The notes beneath the pieces are model-generated. The model saw only the letters and a list, made by a program, of their open reading frames with translations. It searched no databases and was not told the origin of the DNA. Source: Azorhizobium sp965227945 (GTDB lineage Bacteria; Pseudomonadota; Alphaproteobacteria; Rhizobiales; Xanthobacteraceae). From it: DNA of 64,000 nt. The stretch is from assembly GCA_965227945.1 (NCBI GenBank), contig CBDDGQ010000006.1, positions 3,472,001-3,536,000 on the forward strand, read 5' to 3'. Shown in pieces: positions 36,958 to 44,796 of this stretch. Numbering within the stretch: position 1 is the stretch's first letter; the number at the start of each line of letters is the position of its first letter. The position numbers and the translations under genes are program-made.

Positions 36958-38136
36958 CTAGCGCCTCCCCGGTTCATCGGAGGAGAGCCGCGCATAAACG
37001 CTGTAGAGCAGCAGCGTCGCGACGAGCAGAACGACGCCGAGGGCGCCGGCCATGCCCCAGTTCGCCGAGCCCGTGGCGTAGAAGGCGATGATGGACGAGA
37101 TCATCTGGTCGCCCGGCCCGCCGATCAGCGCCGGGGTGATGTAGTAGCCGATCGCCGAGATGAAGACGAGCAGGCTGCCGGAAGCGACACCACGCAGGCT
37201 CAGCGGCAGAAGCACGCGCAGGAACGCCCGCAAGGGCGGCGCGCCGAGCGAGGCGGCGGCCGGCATCAGGTTCTTCGGAATGGTGATCAGCACGGAATAG
37301 ATCGGCAGCACCATGAAGGGCAGCAGCACATGGGTCATGGCGATGATGACACCGGTGCGGTTGAAGATCAGCGGCAGCGGCGCGTCGATGATGCGCAGCC
37401 AGCGCAGGAGATCGTTGATCAGCCCCTGCTCCTGCAGCAGGATGAACCAGGCCGCGGTGCGTACGAGAAGCGAGGTCCAGAGCGGCAGCAGTACGGCGCC
37501 GAGCATCAGGTCACGCTTCCAGCCGGTCAGCGAGGCGGCGATGATCGCATAGGGAAAACCGATGCAGGCGCAGGCGAAGGTGACGAGCGCGGCGATCCAG
37601 AAGGTGCGCACGAGGATCACCCGGTTGACGGACTGGTCGGCCGGCAGGTGTTCTATGCTGCCTGCGGCATTGCGGCCGAGATCGACGGCGGCGAGCAGGT
37701 TTCGGTCGGTATAGGGCGAGAGCGCATCGGCGATCGCCAGCCAGAATTCAGGTTTTTCCCAGCGTTTATCGATGGAGACGAGGTTGGCGGGCGGGTTGGC
37801 CGTGTCACCGAGTGCGCTCGTCGTCTTCGCCATCAGCGTGCGGAAGCCGGAGCGGGCGCTGTTGAGGCGACGCACCATGTCGCCGAGTGCCTGGTCGTCG
37901 TCGACGGCCTTCAGGTCCTCCATCAGCGCCGCCTGCATGGGCATGGTCGGCGGCGAGGCGCGGTCCCAGTCGGCCAGCACTTCGGCACTGCGCGGCAGGA
38001 GGCGCAGCACGGCCGGATCCGACACGGCCTGCGACATCATGCTGATCAGCGGCCAGACGAAGAAGCCGACGAGGAAGAGAAGCAGCGGCGCAAGCAGGAG
38101 AAGCGACCGCCCGGTCCGGGAGGAGCCTGCACTCAT
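36958..38136 (-). CDS. ABC transporter permease (PotB type)
   Basis: 392 aa from ATG 38136, overlapping the ATPase stop (ATGA). One N-terminal helix (LLLLAPLLLFLVGFFVWPLISMM) is followed by a ~150-residue periplasmic insert (PRSAEVLADWDRASPPTMPM...). The five-helix permease core follows, with the EAA-like loop AAASLGAPPLRAFLRVLLPLSLRG (~290). The large insert is typical of the long PotB-like subgroup in rhizobia. Inner-membrane subunit with the PotC-type protein. Confidence 0.9.
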   Translation of the reverse strand: MSAGSSRTGRSLLLLAPLLLFLVGFFVWPLISMMSQAVSDPAVLRLLPRSAEVLADWDRASPPTMPMQAALMEDLKAVDDDQALGDMVRRLNSARSGFRTLMAKTTSALGDTANPPANLVSIDKRWEKPEFWLAIADALSPYTDRNLLAAVDLGRNAAGSIEHLPADQSVNRVILVRTFWIAALVTFACACIGFPYAIIAASLTGWKRDLMLGAVLLPLWTSLLVRTAAWFILLQEQGLINDLLRWLRIIDAPLPLIFNRTGVIIAMTHVLLPFMVLPIYSVLITIPKNLMPAAASLGAPPLRAFLRVLLPLSLRGVASGSLLVFISAIGYYITPALIGGPGDQMISSIIAFYATGSANWGMAGALGVVLLVATLLLYSVYARLSSDEPGRR

Positions 38137-39206
38137 GGCGCGATGACCCGGCAATCGCCGGCTGAAAAGCCCGCATAGACCCGCGTGCCCGGCGGGAATT
38201 CGCGGGACCGGCGGCCAAGCTTGGCGATCAGCGGGTGGGCGGCGTTCTGCAATTGCACGCGCAGGTGATCGCCCTGATAGACGCTATCGGTGACTTCGGT
38301 CTCCAGACAGTTGCGCGCATCGCCCCGGGTCTCGCTGAGATCGACCCGTTCCGGCCGGATGGAGAGGAAGACCGGCTGGCCGGAGGCGACACTGCCAGAG
38401 ACCGCCGAAACGATCTGCGCGCCAGATGGCAGCCGCACGGTCGCCTCCGCCCCCTCGACCGCCTCGACGACGCCCTCGACCAGATTGGTCTCGCCGATGA
38501 ATTCGGCGACGAAACGCGTCGCCGGCTCGTCATAGACCTGCCGCGGCGTGCCGATCTGCTCGATCTTGCCCTTGTTGAAGACGGCGACGCGATCCGACAT
38601 GGTCAGCGCCTCCGACTGGTCGTGCGTGACGAAGACGATCGTCAGGCCGAGCCGGCGGTGCAGGTCGCGGATATCGAGCTGCATCTGCTCACGCAACTGC
38701 TTGTCGAGCGCGCCGAGCGGCTCGTCCATCAGCACGACGCGCGGCTCGAAGACCAGCGCGCGCGACAGCGCCACGCGCTGTTGCTGGCCGCCGGAAAGCT
38801 GCGAGGGACGACGGTCGGCGAAGGCCGACAGCTGCACCATGTCCAGCGCCCGCTTGACGCGCCCCTCGATCTCCGCCTTGCCCATGCCGCGCATCTGCAA
38901 CGGAAAGGCGACGTTCTCGCCGACCGACATATGCGGGAAAAGCGCGTAGCTCTGGAAGACGACGCCCATGTCGCGCCTGTGGGTCGGCACGTCGTTGATC
39001 GCCGTGCCGTCGAGCAGGATGTTGCCCGATGTCGGCTGTTCGAAACCGGCGAGCATCATCAGCAGCGTCGTCTTGCCGGAGCCGGACGGGCCGAGCAGGC
39101 TGACGAACTCGCCTTTGTCGATGCCGAGATCGAGATTTTCGACCACGCAGAGCGGGCCGTAGAATTTGGTGATGCGGTCGAAACGGATGAATTCGGCCAA
39201 GATCAT
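38133..39206 (-). CDS. ABC transporter ATP-binding protein (PotA type)
   Basis: 357 aa from ATG 39206 (MILAEFIRFDRITKFYG), with GGAG just upstream; ten further codons are open. Walker A GPSGSGKTTLLMMLAG (~40), signature LSGGQQQRVALSRAL (~140), Walker B VLMDEPLGALD (~160) and H-loop VFVTHDQSEAL. The C-terminal TOBE regulatory domain (~280-355) is present. Energises the polyamine or amino-acid-derivative importer. Confidence 0.93.
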   Translation of the reverse strand: MILAEFIRFDRITKFYGPLCVVENLDLGIDKGEFVSLLGPSGSGKTTLLMMLAGFEQPTSGNILLDGTAINDVPTHRRDMGVVFQSYALFPHMSVGENVAFPLQMRGMGKAEIEGRVKRALDMVQLSAFADRRPSQLSGGQQQRVALSRALVFEPRVVLMDEPLGALDKQLREQMQLDIRDLHRRLGLTIVFVTHDQSEALTMSDRVAVFNKGKIEQIGTPRQVYDEPATRFVAEFIGETNLVEGVVEAVEGAEATVRLPSGAQIVSAVSGSVASGQPVFLSIRPERVDLSETRGDARNCLETEVTDSVYQGDHLRVQLQNAAHPLIAKLGRRSREFPPGTRVYAGFSAGDCRVIAP

Positions 39207-39239
39207 GACTCCATCACAACGGTCGCTGGCGGGCAAGCG

Positions 39240-39308
39240 CCCCTCATCCGCCTGCCGGCACCTTCTCCCTGCAAGCAGGGAGAAGGTCGCCGCAAGCGGG
39301 ATGAGGGG
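39240..39308. repeat. Rhizobial palindromic intergenic repeat
   Basis: It starts CCCCTCATCC and ends GGATGAGGGG (complementary 10-mers), with an inner hairpin CCTTCTCCCTG/CAGGGAGAAGG and the GCAAG loop. This is the well-known form of dispersed palindrome found between genes in Rhizobiaceae. It lies between binding protein and ATPase and may attenuate transcription or stabilise the binding-protein mRNA. Confidence 0.65.
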
Positions 39309-39333
39309 CCGTTCCGCCCCGCAAACGGCAGCC

Positions 39334-40386
39334 TTACTGCGCCAGCCAGGCGTTGAAGCGCTGTGTCAGCGTTTCCGCATTGTCGATCCAGAAGTCGACA
39401 TTGAGGGCGATCGAGTCCGTCATGTTGGCTGGGTCGGTCGGCAGGTCCTTGGCGAACTCGGCCGGAACCTTGGCCGCGGCCTCCTTGACCGGCAGGCCGT
39501 AAGCCACGAACTCCGGCAGCTTCGCCTGGTTGTCGGGCTCGCTGGCAAAGGCGATGAAGTCCTGCGCGGCGTCCTTGTTCTCCGCGTCCTTCAACACGAC
39601 CCAGCTGTCGACCGCGTAGATGCTGCCGGGGAAGACGACCTTGAAGTTCTTGCCTTCCGTGCGGTTGATGCCGGTGATGCGGCCATTATAGGCCGAGGTC
39701 ATCGCCACTTCGCCCGAAGCGAGGAACTGCAGCGGCTGGGCACCCGATTCCCACCAGACGATGTTCGCCTTCAATTCGTCGAGCTTCTTGAAGGCCCGCG
39801 TGACGCCCTCTTCCGTGCCGAGCACGTCATAGAGCTCGTCCTTGGAGACGCCATCGGCGAGCAGCGCGAATTCCAGCGTGTATTTCGGCCCCTTGCGCAG
39901 CGAGCGCTTGCCCGGGAACTTTTCGACGTTCCAGAAATCCGCCCAGTTGGCCGGGCCTTCCTTCAGCTTGTCGCCGTCATAGGCGATCGCCGTGGACCAG
40001 ACGATCGCGCCGACGCCACAGTCGTTGACGGCGCTGTCGAGGAACTTGTCCTTGCCGCCCATCTTGTCCCAGTCGATCTTCTCGTAGAGGCCATCCGCAC
40101 AGCCGAGCGCCAGTTCCTCGGCCTCCACCTGCACGGCATCCCAGTTCGGCGCGCCGGCCTTGACCTTCGACTGGATGACGCCGATGCCGCCATCCCAGGC
40201 CTCGTCGAGCACCGGCTTGCCGGACTTTTCGGCGAACGGCTTGAAGTAGATGTTGCGCTGCGCGTCCTGATAGTTGCCACCCCAGGAGACAACGGTGAGG
40301 TCGCGTGCGAGGGACGGCGCGGCAAGGCCAGCCGACAGCACGATGGCGGCAGCCGTGAGCATTCCGGATTTAAAGACAGTCTTCAT
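39334..40386 (-). CDS. Polyamine-type ABC substrate-binding protein (PotD-like)
   Basis: 350 aa with a Sec signal peptide (MLTAAAIVLSAGLAAPSLA) and the type II binding-protein motif LTVVSWGGNYQDAQRNIYFKPF right after it. Later GKRSLRKGPKYTLEFALLADG and MTSAYNGRITGINR are typical of PotD/putative spermidine-putrescine proteins. Periplasmic. It heads the operon with PotA/B/C-type genes and lies downstream of the SDR. The true ligand could be an amino-sugar, polyamine or hydroxy-amino acid. The next locus upstream suggests an amino alcohol or hydroxy-amine. Confidence 0.9.
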   Translation of the reverse strand: MKTVFKSGMLTAAAIVLSAGLAAPSLARDLTVVSWGGNYQDAQRNIYFKPFAEKSGKPVLDEAWDGGIGVIQSKVKAGAPNWDAVQVEAEELALGCADGLYEKIDWDKMGGKDKFLDSAVNDCGVGAIVWSTAIAYDGDKLKEGPANWADFWNVEKFPGKRSLRKGPKYTLEFALLADGVSKDELYDVLGTEEGVTRAFKKLDELKANIVWWESGAQPLQFLASGEVAMTSAYNGRITGINRTEGKNFKVVFPGSIYAVDSWVVLKDAENKDAAQDFIAFASEPDNQAKLPEFVAYGLPVKEAAAKVPAEFAKDLPTDPANMTDSIALNVDFWIDNAETLTQRFNAWLAQ

Positions 40387-40593
40387 TGCACTCCCCTTTT
40401 CTTCATTTGTGAAGGAACCGGATGGCCCGGCCCCGATGACGATCTCCTGTCGGACTGCTGATCCGCCGCGGCCTTTGGCCTATCAGCGCTTGCAGCCTCT
40501 CCGGTCGTCGCACCCTTTCCCCTGGGCGTTACGGCCGATTGATGCATTCCGGGTCTCGCCGGTCAACGGGATATTTTCCCCGCTTGACGGTCG

Positions 40594-41334
40594 TCAGACG
40601 TGCTGCCCTCCGTTGATGTGGATTTCCGCACCGTTGATGTAGGACGATTGCTCGGTGCACAGGAAATGAATGGTCTCCGCGACTTCGCGCGGCTCACCCA
40701 GCCGCCCCATCGGCACCTCCGCCGCAACCAGTTCATCGGTGCCCGGCGAAAGGATCGAGGTCTCGATCTCGCCCGGCGCGATCGCATTGGCCCTTACGCC
40801 ACGGCGGCCGAACTCATGCGCCATCTCGCGCGTCAGCGCCGCTAGCGCCGCCTTTGAGGCCGCATAGGCAACGCCCGCGAAGGGATGCACGCGCGAACCC
40901 GCGATCGAGGTGACGTTGACGATCGAGCCCTTCGCCGCTTCGAGCTCGGGCATCAGTGCGCGGGCGATCAGCGCCGTCGAGACGATATTGACGTTGAGCA
41001 CCTGCGTCCAGACGTCGGCATCCGTATCGAGCACGCCGAGACGGCTGCGACCCGGCCCCTTCGGCGATATGCCGGCATTGTTGACGAGCGCATGCAGCCG
41101 GCCGTTCGGCAGCCGCTCGCGCACCGTCGCGGCCAGCCGGTCGATCTGCGTCAGGTCGGCAAGGTCCGCCTGGATATGGCTTTCACGCGCGGACGGCCAG
41201 GCGCACTCCTCGGAAAAGGGCTGACGGGAGACAGTCAGGATGCGCCAGCCCTTCGCCTGGAAGAGCTTGACCGTCGCATGGCCGATGCCGCGGCTCGCCC
41301 CCGTCAGCAACATGTAGCGGCGTTCTTCGGTCAT
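40594..41334 (-). CDS. SDR family oxidoreductase
   Basis: 246 aa from ATG 41334 (MTEERRYMLLTGASRGIG). TGASRGIGHATVKLF (cofactor), NNAGISPKG, the catalytic serine in NVTSIAGSRVHPF and YAASKAALAALTREMA (YxxxK) are all present. The C-terminal ending GAEIHINGGQHV is standard. A GntR-type operator lies 15 bp upstream. It lies between the GntR gene and the ABC operon on the same strand, so probably one step of the same catabolic pathway. Confidence 0.9.
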   Translation of the reverse strand: MTEERRYMLLTGASRGIGHATVKLFQAKGWRILTVSRQPFSEECAWPSARESHIQADLADLTQIDRLAATVRERLPNGRLHALVNNAGISPKGPGRSRLGVLDTDADVWTQVLNVNIVSTALIARALMPELEAAKGSIVNVTSIAGSRVHPFAGVAYAASKAALAALTREMAHEFGRRGVRANAIAPGEIETSILSPGTDELVAAEVPMGRLGEPREVAETIHFLCTEQSSYINGAEIHINGGQHV

Positions 41335-41348
41335 GCGCACTCTCCTTT

Positions 41349-41363
41349 GATGCTTGATACATC
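41349..41363 (-). promoter_or_regulatory. GntR-type operator in front of the SDR
   Basis: GATGCTTGATACATC is the same 15-mer as at 42116-42130 apart from two positions (pattern GATRCTTGATRCATC). It is 15 bp before the SDR start codon, so it probably overlaps the promoter or ribosome site and acts as a repressor site for the FCD-GntR protein. Confidence 0.6.
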
Positions 41364-41406
41364 GTAATCGGCCATTTCCGAATTGCAAGCCCCTCCGCGT
41401 GAAAGG

Positions 41407-42087
41407 CTACGCCCGGCGCACTTCCCTCTCTCCGCTCCCCTCGATGCGCTCCAGGATCGGCTTGCCGCCGAGCAGGATATCGTCGACGATCGCCATCGAG
41501 GCGGATGCCGGATCGTGGCGTTTCAGCGCCTCCACGACCGGATAGTGATGATCGATCATCGCCCGGCCACCGGCGATATAGGCATCGGAAATATGCGGGC
41601 CCATCTGCAGCCAAAGTCGCCTGAGGATGGTTGTCAGCACCGGAAGCCCGGCAATCTGCGGCAGCAGGAAATGAAAGGCCTGGTTGAGCTGTGTGCCCTT
41701 GAGCCGGTCCCCGGCCGCGATTGCCTGCTCGTTTTCCCGCAAAATCTGCTCCAGCGCCTGGATATCCGCGCTCGTCGCCACCTGCGCGGCGGTTTCCGCC
41801 GCCAGCCCTTCCAGCCGGACGCGGATCGCCCGGATCTCCCGGTAGCGACTCTCGCTGAGGCCGGCGATGCGGATGTCGCGCGGCGAGCGGAAGGTGATCG
41901 CCTCGTCATTGGCCAGGCGCAGGATGGCGTCGCGGATCGGCGTGACGCTGGTGCCGAACTGCTCGGCAAGGTCACGGATCTTCAGCCGGTCGCCCGGCTG
42001 AAACCGCCCCTGCATCAGCGCGTCGCACAGCGCACCATAAACGACGCTGTTGAGGTTCTCATGTTCCAGCGTCGTGAATTCGGCCAT
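41407..42087 (-). CDS. GntR family regulator, FCD domain
   Basis: 226 aa from ATG 42087 (MAEFTTLEHENLNSVVYGAL); the frame opens 14 codons earlier, across the operator. Winged helix at ~14-75 (LKIRDLAEQFGTSVTPIRDAILRL). The C-terminal FCD effector domain of all-helical type follows (IRAIRVRLEGLAAETAAQ; NQAFHFLL; MIDHHYPVVEAL), with the expected metal-binding His/Asp pattern. It probably controls the divergent kinase-aminotransferase gene and the SDR through the shared operator. Confidence 0.9.
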   Translation of the reverse strand: MAEFTTLEHENLNSVVYGALCDALMQGRFQPGDRLKIRDLAEQFGTSVTPIRDAILRLANDEAITFRSPRDIRIAGLSESRYREIRAIRVRLEGLAAETAAQVATSADIQALEQILRENEQAIAAGDRLKGTQLNQAFHFLLPQIAGLPVLTTILRRLWLQMGPHISDAYIAGGRAMIDHHYPVVEALKRHDPASASMAIVDDILLGGKPILERIEGSGEREVRRA

Positions 42088-42115
42088 GGCACTGATCCGC
42101 AAAATCGAGTAATAA

Positions 42116-42130
42116 GATACTTGATGCATC
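42116..42130. promoter_or_regulatory. GntR operator between gntR and kinase-aminotransferase gene
   Basis: GATACTTGATGCATC, in a divergent intergenic region 29 bp before the GntR ATG. It matches the site upstream of the SDR at 13 of 15 positions. An AT-rich stretch (TTTTTTGATATG) follows, possibly a promoter element. Confidence 0.6.
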
Positions 42131-42270
42131 TTTTTTGATATGTTTCAAGTAGAACCGGTCACGGAGCATCCTCTGCCAAATGCCGGGCGACGGCAATCGC
42201 ACCGGCACCGTCGTTGGCAGACGGCGCGCAAGGATCGAAAAAACCCGCGGGAAACCGCTACGGAGCAAGC

Positions 42271-44640
42271 ATGACGCAGCCAGCGCCGGCAAACAAGAAG
42301 ACGGATTCGATGTCGGCAACCTGGAGCGCGACCGCGCTTCCCGACGCCGAGGCCGCCGTTGCGGCGATCTATGGCCTTGCTGGAACCGTAAAGCGGCTTT
42401 CCAGCGAGCGGGACGAGACTTTCCTCTTCACGCGAAACGACGGCACGGACTTCGTCCTGAAGATCGCCAACCCCGCCGAGGACCCTGCAGCTCTGGAATT
42501 CCAGGACGGCGCCCTGCTGCACCTTGCCGCCGCCGCCCCCGCCGTGCCGGTGCCGCGCCTCGTCCTGACGACGGAGGGCGGGCCGAGCCACACGCTTTCC
42601 ACCGGCGACGGCCCGCGCATCGTGCGCCTCCTCACCTTCCTTGACGGTGAGCTGCAATATCGCACGCCGGCATCGGAAGCACAGAGCCGCAATGTCGGCC
42701 GCGCACTCGCGGAACTCGGCCTTGGCCTCGAAAACTACAATGGCCGCCCGCCGGCCGGAAAATTAATGTGGGACATTTCCCACACGCTGGACCTTTGCGC
42801 GGTCGTCGACCATGTCGCGCCCGAGCGCCGGGCGCGGGTGGAAACCATTCTCGCCGAATTCGAGCGTGCGCTGCCCGCCATGAGCAGCCTCGCGCGGCGG
42901 CAGATCATCCACAACGACTTCAATCCGCACAATATCCTGCTCGATCCGGCGGAACCGACGCGGGTGGTCGGCATCATCGATTTCGGCGACATGGTGCATG
43001 CGCCGCTGGTCAACGATCTCGCCGTCGCCCTCTCCTATCATCTGGCGACGGACAATTGGGCGGCGCGCACCGGCGCCTTCCTTGCCGGCTTCCTGTCAGC
43101 GCGCGCGCTGGAACCCGGCGAGATCGAGCTGCTGCCACTCCTGACGCGCTGCCGCCTCGCCATGTCGATCATCATCGCCGAATGGCGTTCCGCCCGCTTT
43201 CCGGAAAACCGGGATTATATCATGCGCAACCACGCCACCGCCTGGCGCGGCCTGCAGAACGTAGGCGACCTTACCCCGGCCGGGCTGAAGAGGCTCGTGC
43301 CCCAACCTTTCCGAGGCCTGACCATGTCGATGGTGAATGCATTTTCGCGCGAGGATTTCGAGCGGCTCGACGAGAGCGAACGGGCGCTGGTCGCCCGCCG
43401 GGAGAAGGTGCTCGGCCCCGCCTACCGCCTGTTCTACGAAAAGCCGCTGCATCTCGTGCGCGGCGAAGGCGTCTTCCTCTATGACGCGGCCGGCGAAAGA
43501 TATCTCGACGCCTACAACAACGTCGCTTCGGTCGGCCATTGCCACCCGCGCGTCGTCGAGGCGATCACCCGCCAGACCGCCGTGCTCAACACCCATACGC
43601 GCTATCTGCACGAAGGCATCATCGACTATGCCGAAGCGCTGACCGCCACCTTCCCGGACGATCTCAGCCAGGTGATGTTCACCTGTACCGGCAGCGAGGC
43701 GAACGACCTTGCCGTGCGCATCGCCCGTTTCGTCACCGGCGGGACCGGCATCATCGCGACGGAACTCGCCTATCACGGCCTGACGAGCGCGGTCGCCGAA
43801 TTCTCGCCCTCGCTTGGAGAATCCGTGACGCTCGGCCCGCATGTGCGCACTGTACCGGCGCCGGACAGCTACCGCCACACGTCGGAAGAAATGATGGAAA
43901 AGTTCGGCCGCGACGTCAAAGCCGCCATCGCCGACCTGCAGCGTCACGGCATCAAGCCGGCCATGCTGATCACCGACACGATCTTTTCCAGCGACGGCAT
44001 CTTCGCCGGCCCGAAAGGGTTTCTGCGACCGGCCGTGGACGCGATCCATGCAGCCGGCGGCCTCTTCGTCGCCGACGAGGTGCAACCCGGCTTCGGCCGC
44101 ACCGGCGAAACCATGTGGGGCTTCGAGCGCCACGGCGTATCCCCCGACATGGTGACGATCGGCAAGCCGATGGGCAACGGCTACCCGATGGCCGGCATCG
44201 TGCTGCGCCCCGAAGTCGTCGCCGACTTCGGCCCCCGTGCCCGCTACTTCAACACCTTCGGCGGCAACCCCATTGCTGCCGCCGCCGGCAAGGCCGTGCT
44301 GGAAACCATCCGGACGGAGGGCCTGCAGCAGAATGCCCTCGATGTCGGCCAATACCTGATGGACGGCCTCAAGGCGCTCTCCCGCCTCCACCCGGCCCTC
44401 GGCGACATCCGCGGCTCGGGCCTCTTCATCGGCGTCGAGATCGTCGCCGATCCCACGACGAAACAGCCCGACGCCACCCTGACGGCGCGCATCGTCAACG
44501 GACTGCGCGCCCGCCGCATCCTGATCAGCGCCTCCGGCCCCAACGCCAACATCCTGAAAATCCGCCCCCCTCTCGTCTTCTCCCGCAAAAACGCCGACAT
44601 GCTGGTGGACACCCTTGCCGACGTACTGAAGGCCGGCTGA
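42271..44640 (+). CDS. APH-family kinase fused to class III aminotransferase-like phospholyase
   Basis: 789 aa from ATG 42271 (MTQPAPANKKTDSMSATW), after ACGGAGCAAGC. Residues ~20-345 are an aminoglycoside-phosphotransferase/choline-kinase-type kinase: LLFT-like lobe, catalytic loop IIHNDFNPHNILLD (~212) and the metal-binding aspartate in GIIDFGDM (~235). Residues ~380-789 are a class III PLP enzyme: GSEANDLAVRIARF (~490), DEVQPGFGRTG (~610) and the PLP lysine in TIGKPMGNGYPM (~640). The pairing matches hydroxylysine kinase with 5-phosphohydroxylysine (or ethanolamine-phosphate) phospholyase. It may therefore phosphorylate a hydroxy-amine and then eliminate phosphate and ammonia. The substrate is inferred. 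Confidence 0.85.
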   Translation: MTQPAPANKKTDSMSATWSATALPDAEAAVAAIYGLAGTVKRLSSERDETFLFTRNDGTDFVLKIANPAEDPAALEFQDGALLHLAAAAPAVPVPRLVLTTEGGPSHTLSTGDGPRIVRLLTFLDGELQYRTPASEAQSRNVGRALAELGLGLENYNGRPPAGKLMWDISHTLDLCAVVDHVAPERRARVETILAEFERALPAMSSLARRQIIHNDFNPHNILLDPAEPTRVVGIIDFGDMVHAPLVNDLAVALSYHLATDNWAARTGAFLAGFLSARALEPGEIELLPLLTRCRLAMSIIIAEWRSARFPENRDYIMRNHATAWRGLQNVGDLTPAGLKRLVPQPFRGLTMSMVNAFSREDFERLDESERALVARREKVLGPAYRLFYEKPLHLVRGEGVFLYDAAGERYLDAYNNVASVGHCHPRVVEAITRQTAVLNTHTRYLHEGIIDYAEALTATFPDDLSQVMFTCTGSEANDLAVRIARFVTGGTGIIATELAYHGLTSAVAEFSPSLGESVTLGPHVRTVPAPDSYRHTSEEMMEKFGRDVKAAIADLQRHGIKPAMLITDTIFSSDGIFAGPKGFLRPAVDAIHAAGGLFVADEVQPGFGRTGETMWGFERHGVSPDMVTIGKPMGNGYPMAGIVLRPEVVADFGPRARYFNTFGGNPIAAAAGKAVLETIRTEGLQQNALDVGQYLMDGLKALSRLHPALGDIRGSGLFIGVEIVADPTTKQPDATLTARIVNGLRARRILISASGPNANILKIRPPLVFSRKNADMLVDTLADVLKAG

Positions 44641-44726
44641 CGGAAGGCACGCCGGAGCGGGCACTCCCCGCTCCGGCGCTGGGGCGCGCCCCAGACGGCG
44701 ACCATCCAGCCCATGCCGGTGGCGTC

Positions 44727-44757
44727 GTCTCAATCCACGCCCCCGCAAGGAGGCGAC
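44727..44757 (-). CRISPR. Solitary type I-C-like CRISPR repeat
   Basis: A 31-bp unit which on the minus strand starts GTCGCCTCC, has a GC-rich partial dyad (CCTCC-TTG-CGGGGG) and ends GTGGATTGAGAC. This is the pattern of type I-C repeats, whose consensus ends GTGGATTGAAAC. Only one copy is visible. About 34 bp further (44792) the sequence GTTT, which would start a second repeat, is followed directly by the IS630 insertion. No cas gene is nearby. Either the remnant of an array or a single stray repeat. Confidence 0.5.
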
Positions 44758-44796
44758 AGCGGCCAGACCTTCGGCTCCACGGCTTTGGCGTGTTTA

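Noticed and set aside
40534..40548. Third GntR operator candidate
   Set aside because: Only TTGATGCAT matches; the left half-site is absent. Kept as a note, not as a feature.
44661..44702. Possible second CRISPR repeat ending GGCGAC upstream
   Set aside because: Only the last six bases agree and the spacing (24 bp) is wrong for an array.
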